DNA of 64,000 nucleotides from CAZIVP01 sp964542915 (GTDB lineage: Bacteria; Calditrichota; Calditrichia; Calditrichales; Calditrichaceae), in the NCBI GenBank assembly GCA_964542915.1, contig CAZIVP010000013.1, forward strand, positions 45,485-109,484, given 5' to 3'. Below are positions 27,995 to 37,724 of this stretch, one piece after another (within the stretch, counting starts at the first letter, position 1; every line of letters starts with the position of its first letter). The notes under the pieces are model-generated. The model did not search any database. It was not told the origin of the DNA and was given only the letters and a program-made list of their open reading frames with translations. Made by a program: the position numbers and the translations under genes.

Positions 27995-30508
27995 ATGATG
28001 ATGGCAAAAAAAGTACGATTTCTTCTGATAAGTCTGTTGCTTTTGATAATCGGCGTTACCGGCATCGTCTGGCTTTATCCCAGAACCCATCCCAATGCCG
28101 GTCTCAAGATCGAAATGGAAAGATCACGTTTAAGCCAGCGGATCGACAGCCTTCTGAAAACATTACAAGTTAACGTTCCCGCACCCTATGAAAAAAAAGT
28201 ACGGATTCGAAAAGACCGCCCGCTGTTACGATATCTCCAGGAGCGGTATGGCATTGGCGAAACCAATCGTCTGGTACGTAAAGCATTGCCCAGCTATTAT
28301 TACGAAGTGGTATGGCTACGACCGCGGCCGCTTACCTTTAGCGGAGATTCTCTCGCCAATTTTTCTGAAAGCGGTAATGCATTCATCGAAAATCTGGAAT
28401 TAAAGTTCAACCTCAAGGGCGAGTTAATCGCGTTACGCAGGAATATCGCCGATTCCTTGCGGATATACAGCCTGAGCAAACAGGAAGCACGCGTCAAAGC
28501 GCTTACATTTTTAAATCGTTTTACGCCTTATCGCGATTTGATCCCCGACACTGCGCTCAAGGATTTTGAACGAAAAGAACAAAGCTGGGCATTGTCCGTT
28601 GGTGAGGAGGGCAAAGAAACGCAGAGCGAAGCGGATAAACAAACCATCGAACGCGTGGATTTTCATTTCAAGTGGCGTGTTACTTTAGCGGCCTTTAAAG
28701 AAGAAGGCGCCATCTACGTGGATATCGTCGGAAATCGTGTGGCCGGATACGGTTTTGACATTCCCCATCCTGATTATCGGGATAATACTCTTTCGGTAAT
28801 CTTCAAGATCGTCATATCGGTTTTTTTGATCGCAATCATAGGGATTATGGCCATTCGCAAAGGTTTGCAAAGGTTGCGCTCGTACGAGATGGGATTTCGA
28901 CTGGCGCTGAGCGGCGGTGTTTTCATGGCGATACTGGCGGTTACTGAACTGTTAGCGGCTTTCCGTTACCTGCAACCACTCGAAATGATTTTGGCTCTCA
29001 TCTTTTTACCACTCTTTCAGGGAGGTGTGTTCATACCATTATGGGCTGTGGCGGAATCGCTCGGGCGTGAAGTGTATGACCGCAAATTTCAGGCTATCGA
29101 TTTGTTAAGCAACGGCTATCTGACGCATTCGGTTACGGGTAAAAGCGTCATAAAGGGCGTAGCTTACGGGACCGCGGCGCTTGCGGTTTGGATGTTATTG
29201 GTGCGACTGGGCGATCTTCTGGGCTTTAATCTGCAGCTTCTCTATACGGAATACCAGGAATTGCAACCCATCAACGCCGACTACCCGCTCATCCACCTGT
29301 TAAGCGATAAACTTTCCTATAGTCTGTATATCGCTACAGCCGCTTTACTGCTGGTTTTGTCGATCTTTCGGGTAAAAAATAAGAATATATACTGGGGCTC
29401 TGCATTAAGCGCCGTCTCAATTGCGCTCATTTATTCCGGACGGGCTATTCCGCTCGGCAACAGTTTGTTGATTTGGTTGTCCCTCGGAATTCTGTTCGTG
29501 CTGTTGTTCCGGTTTAACGATCTGCTTACCCTTATCCTAGCGGTTTTTGCTTTCAATGTGATCGACGAGGGATGGATGTTTTTTCTGGCCGGAACAGAAT
29601 TTTTGGCCGTTCAGGGATGGTATCTCTGCGGAATCATATCCATTTTGCTCTTTTATGGATTGTATGCCTATCTAAGTAAAGATCCCATGGTTTCATTTGA
29701 ACGCATTCGTCCCAATTTTGAACGGTTTATTAATGAACGGGAACGCCTCCAGCGCGAGTTGGAAATTGCACGGCGCGTTCAGAACGATTTTTTGCCTAAG
29801 CAGATGCCGAATGTAGCCGGGCTGGAAATTGCCGCAAGGTGCACGCCGGCAATGGAAGTGGGCGGCGATTACTTCGATTTTTTCCCTGACAGCCGGGGAC
29901 GTTTGGCGGCGGCTATCGGCGATGTTTCAGGGAAAGGGACCCAGGCGGCTTTTTATATGACGTTGGTAAAAGGCATTTTACAAGCGCTAAGCCGTAATGA
30001 TTATTCGACTTCCACCGTACTAAAAAAATTAAACGCTTTGATATTTGAAAACGTGCAAAGCGATATATTTATAAGTATGGTTTACGCTCTCTGTGATCCA
30101 AAACTAAACAAACTGGTGTTGGCGCGCGCCGGCCACAATCCGCCCTTGTTGCTTAGGCATAAGGATCGTTCATTAATGGAACTGGAAGAGAGCGGCATCG
30201 CTTTGGGGCTCGATTCCGGCCCCGTCTTCGACCGTTATATCAAAGAGGCGCGGCTCAAAGTGCAAAAGGGCGATAATTTGATTTTATATACTGACGGTCT
30301 TACGGAAGCTCGTAATAAAAACGATGAAGAATTCGGTGAACATCGGTTGAAAACCGTCGTTCAACAACACAGTACCCTTAGTGCGGAAAGGATTGTGGAA
30401 GAAATCTTTGAAGCGATACGAATGTTTACCAAAGGGAAAAAACAATATGACGACATGAGTTTGGTTGTTATAAAATTTGCTCAGGAATACAATATGCAAA
30501 AAATTTGA
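27995..30508 (+). CDS. Membrane PP2C/SpoIIE-type phosphatase
   Basis: This 837-residue protein has one TM near the N terminus (about residues 8-28), an extracytoplasmic region to about 265, and a block of hydrophobic helices from about 268 to 560. A short coiled-coil linker (NERERLQRELEIARRVQNDF) leads to a C-terminal SpoIIE/RsbU phosphatase domain (GGDYFDFFP; AIGDVSGKGTQAA; LARAGHNPP; LYTDGLTEARN; YDDMSLVVIK). The metal-binding Asp residues are present, so activity is likely. Such phosphatases usually act on anti-sigma-factor antagonists (STAS proteins), but none is encoded nearby. The M28 peptidase ends 11 bases upstream. Confidence 0.88.
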   Translation: MMMAKKVRFLLISLLLLIIGVTGIVWLYPRTHPNAGLKIEMERSRLSQRIDSLLKTLQVNVPAPYEKKVRIRKDRPLLRYLQERYGIGETNRLVRKALPSYYYEVVWLRPRPLTFSGDSLANFSESGNAFIENLELKFNLKGELIALRRNIADSLRIYSLSKQEARVKALTFLNRFTPYRDLIPDTALKDFERKEQSWALSVGEEGKETQSEADKQTIERVDFHFKWRVTLAAFKEEGAIYVDIVGNRVAGYGFDIPHPDYRDNTLSVIFKIVISVFLIAIIGIMAIRKGLQRLRSYEMGFRLALSGGVFMAILAVTELLAAFRYLQPLEMILALIFLPLFQGGVFIPLWAVAESLGREVYDRKFQAIDLLSNGYLTHSVTGKSVIKGVAYGTAALAVWMLLVRLGDLLGFNLQLLYTEYQELQPINADYPLIHLLSDKLSYSLYIATAALLLVLSIFRVKNKNIYWGSALSAVSIALIYSGRAIPLGNSLLIWLSLGILFVLLFRFNDLLTLILAVFAFNVIDEGWMFFLAGTEFLAVQGWYLCGIISILLFYGLYAYLSKDPMVSFERIRPNFERFINERERLQRELEIARRVQNDFLPKQMPNVAGLEIAARCTPAMEVGGDYFDFFPDSRGRLAAAIGDVSGKGTQAAFYMTLVKGILQALSRNDYSTSTVLKKLNALIFENVQSDIFISMVYALCDPKLNKLVLARAGHNPPLLLRHKDRSLMELEESGIALGLDSGPVFDRYIKEARLKVQKGDNLILYTDGLTEARNKNDEEFGEHRLKTVVQQHSTLSAERIVEEIFEAIRMFTKGKKQYDDMSLVVIKFAQEYNMQKI

Positions 30509-30604
30509 TTTGTATTTTTCTGAAAAAAAGCCGAGTATAAAAAATATGATACGCCGGAATAAACGATCCAAATTGAACAAGCCGGGAAATAACTCAGGGA
30601 AGAA

Positions 30605-32809
30605 ATGAAAACCAATGTATTTGCTGCCGTCCCCATTATAATTTTAATATCGGTAACCGCCATCTCCACGGGAGAGGTTACCCGTTATGCGCCGGATGTC
30701 TTTACCAATCAAACATTGCAGAACGCCGACACGCTCTACAACGCCCAAAAATATTCTGCGTTTCTGGATGCTTTAAACAATGCTAAAAAAGGAGCTACAC
30801 AAGCGCCTGCCTACCGTTTTAAAAGAGCATACGCCCTTTACCGCACCAAACAATACAAAAGCAGCGCGGATCGTTTTTATAGGCTCGCTGAAAACGACCG
30901 TTTTCTGCCGTTGTACAGCCGTTTTTTCAGAATTCGCGCCCTCTGGCATTATAACAGCCAAAAAGCGGTCCAGGAAGCAAAGCAGTTTGTGAATGCATTT
31001 GCAAAGCGCGCGCTAAGCGATTCACTTACAATTTTACTGGCCGATTCTCTTTTTGCCAACAGCACTTTTGATCAGGCGTTCGAATACTACCAGCAGGCTT
31101 ACCATAATAAAGTGGATCGCAATAATAATGCCTATTTTCGTATTCGGGCCGCAAAGGCCCTATATTTGAGCGGGAAAAAGCAGGAGGCGCGCCAATATTT
31201 TTTCCAGATTCTGAACCGTTACGAAAGCGATCCGAACACGCTCCGATTTTGTCAGTGGCTGCAAGAGAACGAGCCCGATTATTACCGCGAACATTTTTTT
31301 GATGTTGTGGATGTGTATCTGAACAATAGCAAACCTTCTGAGATCAAGCCCCGTTTGGAAGCGCATATAAAAGAGGCCGGAAAACACGATGTAAAAGAAA
31401 AAGGTCGCTATTACCTTCTGAAGTTGTTTTATCGCGAAGGGCGCTACAAACATGCCTTATACGGATTTAAATCCCTGCTCTCATCTTTGAAAAATGAACG
31501 GCTGGAACCCTACATCCGGCTTTACATAGCGCGCAGTTATTACCGGCTGGGCAACCGCTCGCAAACAATCAAAGCTTATCTGGATTACGCCGAACGATTT
31601 CCCCGTCGTCGCATCGCACCGGAAGCCGTCTGGAAATCGGCCTGGATATACGAAGAATTGCAGCAACCTGAAAAAGCCCTGGCCCTTTATAAAAAGATTC
31701 GTCGTCAGTGGCCACGCAGCTCCTACGCGTATGAGGCGCATTTCCGTGAAGGTTTCACCTATTACCGGCTTGGTCAGTATGAGAACGCCGATCGCATTTT
31801 TAATGACATTCGCTTTCGTCGTTTGTCGGACAGGCACGTCCATCGGGCGCAATACTGGTCTGCGCTTTGCAGAGCCATCAACGGCGATACCATCACAGCA
31901 CGGCGGTTGCGGGCGGATTTAGCCAACGACCTCTGGGATGATTACTATACTATGAAGAGCTATCTGCTTCATAAAAATTATATTGACTCTACCTCCAACA
32001 TGATCCGGATTTTTAAGGAAACCGCCAATCCGCTGACCTTTTACGGAACGGGATATGTGAATCTTCTCCGGTACTTTAATGATGCATTTCGTATTAAGGA
32101 GTTGCTGGGAGATGGGTACGCCCTTGCGGCGCTTAATGATATCAAATTAAGGGTCGATTCCCGGCAGGAGTGGATTGCCGTCGGTGAAATTTATAAAAAA
32201 TTTGGCGCTTACGGGCGTGCCTTCCGGGTATTTGATTACATCAATCGTAGATATTATAAGGATGTATCTTACACACAAAAAGCATTCATGCTCAAGGAAC
32301 GCTTTCCATATTACTACGATGATATAGTGGAAAAGTACAGCCGTCGTTACCTCATCGAAAATGAACTGCTGCTTGCATTAATAAAGCAGGAAAGTTTGTT
32401 CGATCATCAGGCCCGTTCCTGGGCGGATGCCTACGGTTTGATGCAGTTGATTCTCCCGACGGCGCGCGATATGGCGCGCCTCGCGGGCGTCCATCTGCAT
32501 TCCGCCAAACAATTGTATCAACCGGAATTGAATATTCACCTCGGTGCGCTCTATCTCAAACAGCTACAGCGTCGATTCGAAGGTAATAAGTATAAAATGC
32601 TGGCCGCCTACAACGGCGGACCGCATCGCGTTAAACGCTGGCAGGAACTGCCCGGCTCTTATCAAATGGATGTGTTTATCGAAAATATTGAATTCAGCCA
32701 GACCCGCGATTACGTCAAAAAAGTCATGAAGAATTACTGGGCCTATACATTATTAAATAATAATTTTACGATCGAACAATCCGATGTTCTGCTAGGATAT
32801 GCAGAATAA
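30605..32809 (+). CDS. Soluble lytic murein transglycosylase with TPR/helical domain
   Basis: This 734-residue exported protein starts with a signal peptide (FAAVPIIILISVTAISTGEV). A long superhelical repeat region follows (many YKSSADRFYRLAE-type units), then a C-terminal SLT lysozyme-like domain: LIKQESLFDHQARSWADAYG with the catalytic Glu, LMQLILPTARDMA, LGALYLKQLQ, LAAYNGGPHRVKRW. It cleaves peptidoglycan glycan strands with 1,6-anhydro product formation. It is Slt70-like in layout but longer at the N terminus. The start follows CAGGGAAGAA. Confidence 0.9.
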   Translation: MKTNVFAAVPIIILISVTAISTGEVTRYAPDVFTNQTLQNADTLYNAQKYSAFLDALNNAKKGATQAPAYRFKRAYALYRTKQYKSSADRFYRLAENDRFLPLYSRFFRIRALWHYNSQKAVQEAKQFVNAFAKRALSDSLTILLADSLFANSTFDQAFEYYQQAYHNKVDRNNNAYFRIRAAKALYLSGKKQEARQYFFQILNRYESDPNTLRFCQWLQENEPDYYREHFFDVVDVYLNNSKPSEIKPRLEAHIKEAGKHDVKEKGRYYLLKLFYREGRYKHALYGFKSLLSSLKNERLEPYIRLYIARSYYRLGNRSQTIKAYLDYAERFPRRRIAPEAVWKSAWIYEELQQPEKALALYKKIRRQWPRSSYAYEAHFREGFTYYRLGQYENADRIFNDIRFRRLSDRHVHRAQYWSALCRAINGDTITARRLRADLANDLWDDYYTMKSYLLHKNYIDSTSNMIRIFKETANPLTFYGTGYVNLLRYFNDAFRIKELLGDGYALAALNDIKLRVDSRQEWIAVGEIYKKFGAYGRAFRVFDYINRRYYKDVSYTQKAFMLKERFPYYYDDIVEKYSRRYLIENELLLALIKQESLFDHQARSWADAYGLMQLILPTARDMARLAGVHLHSAKQLYQPELNIHLGALYLKQLQRRFEGNKYKMLAAYNGGPHRVKRWQELPGSYQMDVFIENIEFSQTRDYVKKVMKNYWAYTLLNNNFTIEQSDVLLGYAE

Positions 32810-33040
32810 ATATACGTTGCCGTTTAGCCCCTGAGTCACATAAGCCGGTCCTCCAAGGTCCATCGGACCACGGATAATCCTGAAACTTACAATGGTGGAA
32901 TCCGACAATACGAACGCTTTCATTAAAAAATTTTGAATTCAGAAATTTTTATAACCATATTAAGCGCTTATCTATGCAATAAAATCATAAACAGTGATCT
33001 GATTTAAAAATAACGAAATCGTCAGACAGGTAATAATCAT

Positions 33041-33313
33041 ATGCAGCGGACGTATATTGCCATATTAACCCTCTTGTTATTCGGTACGGTGGCGTTAGGC
33101 GGCGATTTTTTCCACACACATGATACCACCCATTGGGATCATAGCAAATGTCCGGTGCATCAGTTTCAAACGCAATTATCCGGCGGAATAACGGCGGAAA
33201 CGCCACATACGATTACGAATGAACCGGTGCAATTTATTGCGGGCCTTCCCGATCGTTTTATTGATCCTGTTTTTACCATCCCCACATTACCCCGCTCGCC
33301 TCCTTTTATTTGA
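33041..33313 (+). CDS. Small exported His-rich protein
   Basis: A 90-residue protein with a clear signal peptide (YIAILTLLLFGTVALGGDFF). The short mature part contains HTHDTTHWDHSKCPVHQF, a dense His/Asp/Cys cluster that could bind a metal ion, and a Pro-rich end. I do not recognise a family. It lies upstream of a His-rich lipoprotein and a TonB-dependent receptor on the same strand, and together they suggest transition-metal handling. No strong ribosome site is visible, so translation is less certain than for neighbours. Confidence 0.5.
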   Translation: MQRTYIAILTLLLFGTVALGGDFFHTHDTTHWDHSKCPVHQFQTQLSGGITAETPHTITNEPVQFIAGLPDRFIDPVFTIPTLPRSPPFI

Positions 33314-33548
33314 TGTTCCATTTTAGCATGAACAACTAACATAGCAACTCTCGACCTGAGGATTCTTGTATCCGTTCACAGCATCTTAAGAAGAATCGGA
33401 TACACATCGGATAATATCTGTTCTTAATTGAATGTGTGACCTTACAGGAATGGTACACATGCAGAAATGCATTGCCATCCCGATATTAAAAGCCGGGTCG
33501 ATTGGATCATGTTCTAAAACGCAAACAATCAGTAAAGAGGCGAGAAAA

Positions 33549-34094
33549 ATGACTATGAAAATTCAGATTTATGTTTTATCCATCGTGTTAATGGGGCTGT
33601 TTATTCTGGGGTGTAGTGACGATAGCAACCCTGTAAACGATGATCACAACGATGAACATTTTGAGGCGATCGGTTTATTTGTTATCAACAGCGGCGATAC
33701 GATTGCGGCTTATACCGGCGGTGAGGTCTCCGGACAAATCGAGGCGACGGTTGGCGAGGAAACGCCCTTGCTCTCCGTGAAATTTTTGACAGAAGATGGA
33801 CATACCGGCGTTCCCGAGAGCGATGAATTCGGACTGAAACTGGAAATTGCCGATACTGCCTTAGCCGGGATCGAGCAGCATGACGGCGAGGATTACGCCT
33901 TTCATGTTATTGGAAAGAGAGAAGGGCAAACATCGATTGAGATATCCATTCTGCATCACGATCACCCCGATTTTGTATCAAAGCCCATCCCGGTTATGGT
34001 ATCGAAGGCGCAGGGTATGGTAGAAAATGTGATCTCCACGGGAGCAGGCGAACAATTCCATACCGGCGTTGTGGCATTACGAAAACGATTATAA
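33549..34094 (+). CDS. His-rich lipoprotein beside the TonB-dependent receptor
   Basis: A 181-residue lipoprotein with lipobox LFILGC. Directly after the Cys comes an acidic/His segment (NDDHNDEHFE), a likely metal-binding tether. The rest is beta-rich with two similar halves and ends HHDHPDFVSKPIPVMV, another His cluster. The ATG at 33549 follows GAGGCGAG; an upstream in-frame ATG at 33432 would add 39 residues with no signal. The receptor starts 13 bases downstream, so the two are one unit. Metal capture at the cell surface is inferred from the His clusters. Confidence 0.65.
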   Translation: MTMKIQIYVLSIVLMGLFILGCSDDSNPVNDDHNDEHFEAIGLFVINSGDTIAAYTGGEVSGQIEATVGEETPLLSVKFLTEDGHTGVPESDEFGLKLEIADTALAGIEQHDGEDYAFHVIGKREGQTSIEISILHHDHPDFVSKPIPVMVSKAQGMVENVISTGAGEQFHTGVVALRKRL

Positions 34095-34106
34095 GGTGGT
34101 TTAAGA

Positions 34107-36434
34107 ATGGTGCGAATACATGCAAACAAAGCGATCCCTTTGATTGGGATCGCTTTATTTCTGGCGTTTAATCTGCACACAAGCAGGGCGGAAAATGCCC
34201 GCAATGAATCCGGCGCTTTATTTGGTGAAGTGGTTGATCGTAAAACGGGCGAGGGCATCGGTTGGGTAAATTTGTTGATTAAAGATTTAAACCGTACGGC
34301 GGTTTCGCATGAGGACGGAAGTTTTCATTTCTTTAACGTCCCTTCCGGCTCCTACCGGCTGGAAACATTCCATGTCGGTTATGAAAACACCAGTCAAACG
34401 GTAACCATTGATGGTCAGGATACCACCCGGATACAACTGAAGTTAATGGAAGCGCCCTTTTCTGGAACCGAGGTGACTGTAATCGCGGATCGCGACAGCA
34501 GCAATCAGTCGCCGCTCCGCAGACGGGACTTTGAGATTAGCGGTAAGCAATTGCGCCAGAGCCTGGGACAGACCATTGCGGAGACTATCGACGATGAACC
34601 GGGATTATCAAAGCGCACGATGGGGCCGGCGCCGGCTCGGCCGGTTTTACGCGGCCTGAGCGGCGATCGGCTTTTAATGCTGGAAGACGGCGAACGCACC
34701 GGTGATTTATCGGGCACTTCTTCCGATCATGCCGTGGTAATCGAGCCGATGACCGCCGAACGTATCGAAGTAATTCGCGGCCCGGAGGCCCTCACATACG
34801 GTTCCAATACGTTAGCCGGCGTGATTAATGTACACCGCGATTACATCCCAACCCATGTTCCGCATCGCTTCAACGGAACGGTAAGTTTACAAACGCAATC
34901 GGTCAATTCTGCACAAAGCGTAGGATTTACGCTCAATGCACCTTTGGATGCATTTGCCGTTCACCTGGATGGCAGTTATCGCAAAGGAGACGATTTGTAT
35001 ACGCCGGAAGGTGTACTCCAAAATACGGATTTACAAACAATGAATGGTTCGGTTGGGATTAGTTATGTCCCCAAATGGGGCTTTATCGGTGTAGCGGGCA
35101 GTGGTTACGATTCGAAATACGGAATCCCGCCCGATCCGTTCGGCGGACATCCCAGCGGCGTGGATATTGAGTTAAAACGCCGCCACGTCGAGTCCCGTTT
35201 GCAGTATTATCCGGATGCAGATTGTTTTTGCCATCTCGATATAAAACACACCTTTACCGAATACAAACACACGGAGTTCGAATCAGACGGCGATGTGGGA
35301 ATTCGATTCGGCGTGATTACGCAAAATCTTTCGACGGTGATGCATTTGCGCAATCGCGGGCGTTTTAAAAACGGCAGGGTTGGTCTGTGGACCTCGTTCC
35401 GGGATTACGCCACGTCAGGCGCCAGCTATACGCCGCGATCTTATGAGTACGGGGCAGCGCTGTACTGGTATCAGGAAGTGCACTTCGGCCGGTTCAAAAC
35501 AAACGGTGCATTCCGATACGATCTGCATCAAGTGGATCCAACGGAAGAAAAGCAGGTCGATCGGGTTGATTTTTCCCTCAACATCCGGGATCGCACCTTT
35601 AGGGATTTTTCGGCCGCGTTTTCAGCGCTTTATCAGTGGAACCGCAGCTGGAGCACCGGCGCATCGTTTATGCGAACATTCCGGGCTCCCGGCGTCGAAG
35701 AACTGTTCTCCGAGGGACCGCATCTTGCGGCGTATGCTTATGAAGTCGGCAATTCGGAATTGATGAAAGAAACGGCTGTCGGCACCGAGCTCTTCGCTGA
35801 GTACAAATCGACTGCCGGTACACGCTGGCGAGCGGCGGTTTTCCGCAATGCGATCAGCGGGTATATCTTCCCTAAAAATACCGGACGAAAAAGTTTACGC
35901 CGCGCTGATCTATTTCTCTACCAGTACGAAGGCGAGGCGGCCCTCATGCAAGGGTTTGAGACGCTTTTGAATTGGCACATTAACGACCACTGGTCGGCTT
36001 ACGGTTCCCTCAGCTATACCCACGGTCAGCTGACCGAGCGAAATGAAGCCATCCCCCGCATTCCGCCCCTGGGCGGAAAAGCCAAAATCAGTTATCACGC
36101 CAACCGGCTTACGCTCGGAGCGCATTTACGTTTTGGCGGACAGCAGAACCGGCTCGGGAAATTCGAAAATCTGTTTCCGGTATATGATGCGCAGGGGGCA
36201 TTTAAAACCGATGCCAACGGTGATGTTATTTTGGAACAACGCCCGACCGAAGCTTATACCATCTTTGATCTTTCGGCCGATTATTATTTTTCAAGCGGTA
36301 AATTTTTACACACAGTCTCGCTAAGTATGACCAATGTTTCGAACAAAGTCTATCGTAAACACCTCAATCGTGTTAAGGAAATAATGCCGGAACCCGGCCG
36401 CAATATCAAACTCCTGTACAAGTTGTTTTTTTGA
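34107..36434 (+). CDS. TonB-dependent outer-membrane receptor, ZnuD-like
   Basis: This 775-residue protein has a signal peptide (about residues 8-28) and a carboxypeptidase-like regulatory beta-domain (about 36-110; GEVVDRKTGEGIGWVNLLIK). The plug is at about 130-250 (PVLRGLSGDRLLMLEDGER; ERIEVIRGPEALTYGSNTLAGVINV), and a 22-strand-type barrel ends RNIKLLYKLFF with the terminal Phe. The plug wording resembles ZnuD/haem-type receptors. With the His-rich lipoprotein encoded 13 bases upstream, metal (possibly zinc) uptake is likely but inferred. Energy would come from the TonB system at 43-45 kb. A strong hairpin lies in its signal-peptide codons. Confidence 0.88.
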   Translation: MVRIHANKAIPLIGIALFLAFNLHTSRAENARNESGALFGEVVDRKTGEGIGWVNLLIKDLNRTAVSHEDGSFHFFNVPSGSYRLETFHVGYENTSQTVTIDGQDTTRIQLKLMEAPFSGTEVTVIADRDSSNQSPLRRRDFEISGKQLRQSLGQTIAETIDDEPGLSKRTMGPAPARPVLRGLSGDRLLMLEDGERTGDLSGTSSDHAVVIEPMTAERIEVIRGPEALTYGSNTLAGVINVHRDYIPTHVPHRFNGTVSLQTQSVNSAQSVGFTLNAPLDAFAVHLDGSYRKGDDLYTPEGVLQNTDLQTMNGSVGISYVPKWGFIGVAGSGYDSKYGIPPDPFGGHPSGVDIELKRRHVESRLQYYPDADCFCHLDIKHTFTEYKHTEFESDGDVGIRFGVITQNLSTVMHLRNRGRFKNGRVGLWTSFRDYATSGASYTPRSYEYGAALYWYQEVHFGRFKTNGAFRYDLHQVDPTEEKQVDRVDFSLNIRDRTFRDFSAAFSALYQWNRSWSTGASFMRTFRAPGVEELFSEGPHLAAYAYEVGNSELMKETAVGTELFAEYKSTAGTRWRAAVFRNAISGYIFPKNTGRKSLRRADLFLYQYEGEAALMQGFETLLNWHINDHWSAYGSLSYTHGQLTERNEAIPRIPPLGGKAKISYHANRLTLGAHLRFGGQQNRLGKFENLFPVYDAQGAFKTDANGDVILEQRPTEAYTIFDLSADYYFSSGKFLHTVSLSMTNVSNKVYRKHLNRVKEIMPEPGRNIKLLYKLFF
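34128..34156 (+). promoter_or_regulatory. Perfect 11-bp hairpin inside the receptor's signal-peptide codons
   Basis: AAAGCGATCCC (34128-34138) and GGGATCGCTTT (34146-34156) are perfect inverted repeats with a seven-base loop, starting 21 bases into the receptor ORF. It is not followed by a T run, so it is not a classical terminator. It could slow translation or adjust the ratio of lipoprotein to receptor. Confidence 0.35.
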
Positions 36435-36768
36435 AAGTGCGGACACTGCGGAAGCCACATAGAGCGAGGAAAGTAATGAAGAGGATAGGCACGGGTTTTT
36501 AAATTTCTACCAAATATACCTTTGTAACGCCATTCGTTTTGAACATTCCCTATGAGCCCATATCCCGGTAAATTGGCTGAGCTGTATATTTAAAGATGTA
36601 TCCGCCGGCCCTTTGCTTCGAATGATATTTTCCATACCGGACAAATATGTTTAAATTGCGCTACAAGACGGAAGAGGTCCCATTATGCAAAAAAGGAACA
36701 AAACCGAATTGCAATGTGTACGCGAATTTTTAGCGCGTTAAAGTAAAACCGGTAGTGAGGCGGCGCTC
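36435..36768. other. Non-coding spacer
   Basis: 334 bases between the receptor and the peptidase gene. An 18-codon frame beginning ATG at 36685 is too short and unsupported to call. I see no terminator hairpin with a T run and no clear promoter. Confidence 0.4.
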
Positions 36769-37704
36769 TTGTTAAAAGCGTGTAAAATATTTATATTAAT
36801 TGTTTTTATAATTTTATTGACAGCGAAAGCAAACGTGCAGGCATCGGAAAAGGAGAAATTACTCTTCCGCCAGCATTATACCGTCATATTTAATGCATCG
36901 GATCGCATTTTGGTGAATAAATTATTGGACAAGATCGGCCCCTCCATCAGCCAAATGGAATCATTCTTCGGCGAATCTCCGGGCGGCATGGTAACCATAA
37001 TCATAACCCGCTCCAAACAGGAATACCGATCCTATCTCGTCGGTAAAGTGCCGGAGTGGAGCCAGGCGGTTGCATTTATCGGCGAACGGCTCATTGTGGT
37101 TCGTCTGGAGCGGGCGGAAGCGATCAGTCGTTTGCCGAGGATTATGGCGCATGAATTATCGCATATTCTGATTGCCGAAATGGCGCCTGCGGAGCGCATT
37201 CCCGTTTGGCTTAATGAGGGAATTGCAGAATATTTGAGCGGAGACGCCCTCTCATTGCAGGATAAAATCACTATTGCAAACGCCATGCAAACCGGCAGCA
37301 TACCACCGCTGGAGACGCTGGACTCTCTGCTGGCGTTTCAGAATCAGCGTGCACAACTGGCCTACGCCCAGGCCAGGACGGCCGTTGATTATTTTATTGA
37401 ACAGCACGGCGTCGCGAAATTGCAACAATTGTTGCACAATATCGGTTATTATCCCTCCGTAAACGACGCCTTCGAGCAAACGGTCGGTTATGATTTTATC
37501 GATTTTGAAATCAAATGGTATCAGGACCTGCACGATCGCTATCGCTGGTTGGTCTTTTTAAATCTCGAAAATATTTTATGGATGTCGATTACATTTTTGT
37601 TTGTGATGGCGCTTATTGTCATAAGGCGGCGTAATAAACGCCGCATTCGACATTGGGAAGAGGAAGAGGATCAGTATCCGGAACCTCCCGTTATCGAACC
37701 CTAA
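36769..37704 (+). CDS. Membrane-anchored gluzincin-like peptidase (peptidase MA-like)
   Basis: This 311-residue protein has an N-terminal signal/anchor (IFILIVFIILLTAKANVQA). The exported domain has the zinc motif HELSHILI (HExxH) and WLNEGIAEYLSG, with the third ligand Glu as in gluzincins/peptidase-MA proteins. A second TM lies at about residues 268-290, before a basic and acidic cytoplasmic tail. It should cut peptides outside the cytoplasm; the substrate is unknown. I take the TTG at 36769 as start because a GTGAGG-like site precedes it. PvlArgDC follows on the same strand. Confidence 0.78.
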   Translation: MLKACKIFILIVFIILLTAKANVQASEKEKLLFRQHYTVIFNASDRILVNKLLDKIGPSISQMESFFGESPGGMVTIIITRSKQEYRSYLVGKVPEWSQAVAFIGERLIVVRLERAEAISRLPRIMAHELSHILIAEMAPAERIPVWLNEGIAEYLSGDALSLQDKITIANAMQTGSIPPLETLDSLLAFQNQRAQLAYAQARTAVDYFIEQHGVAKLQQLLHNIGYYPSVNDAFEQTVGYDFIDFEIKWYQDLHDRYRWLVFLNLENILWMSITFLFVMALIVIRRRNKRRIRHWEEEEDQYPEPPVIEP

Positions 37705-37724
37705 ATTAAGGAGAGTGAAGCAAC

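Noticed and set aside
33314..33548. Cobalamin riboswitch upstream of the TonB-receptor operon
   Set aside because: No B12-box-like sequence or matching fold was found; only a weak inverted repeat around TATCCG/CGGATA.
36685..36741. Short 18-codon ORF before the gluzincin gene
   Set aside because: Too short, with no leader-peptide features such as codon runs or an attenuator hairpin.
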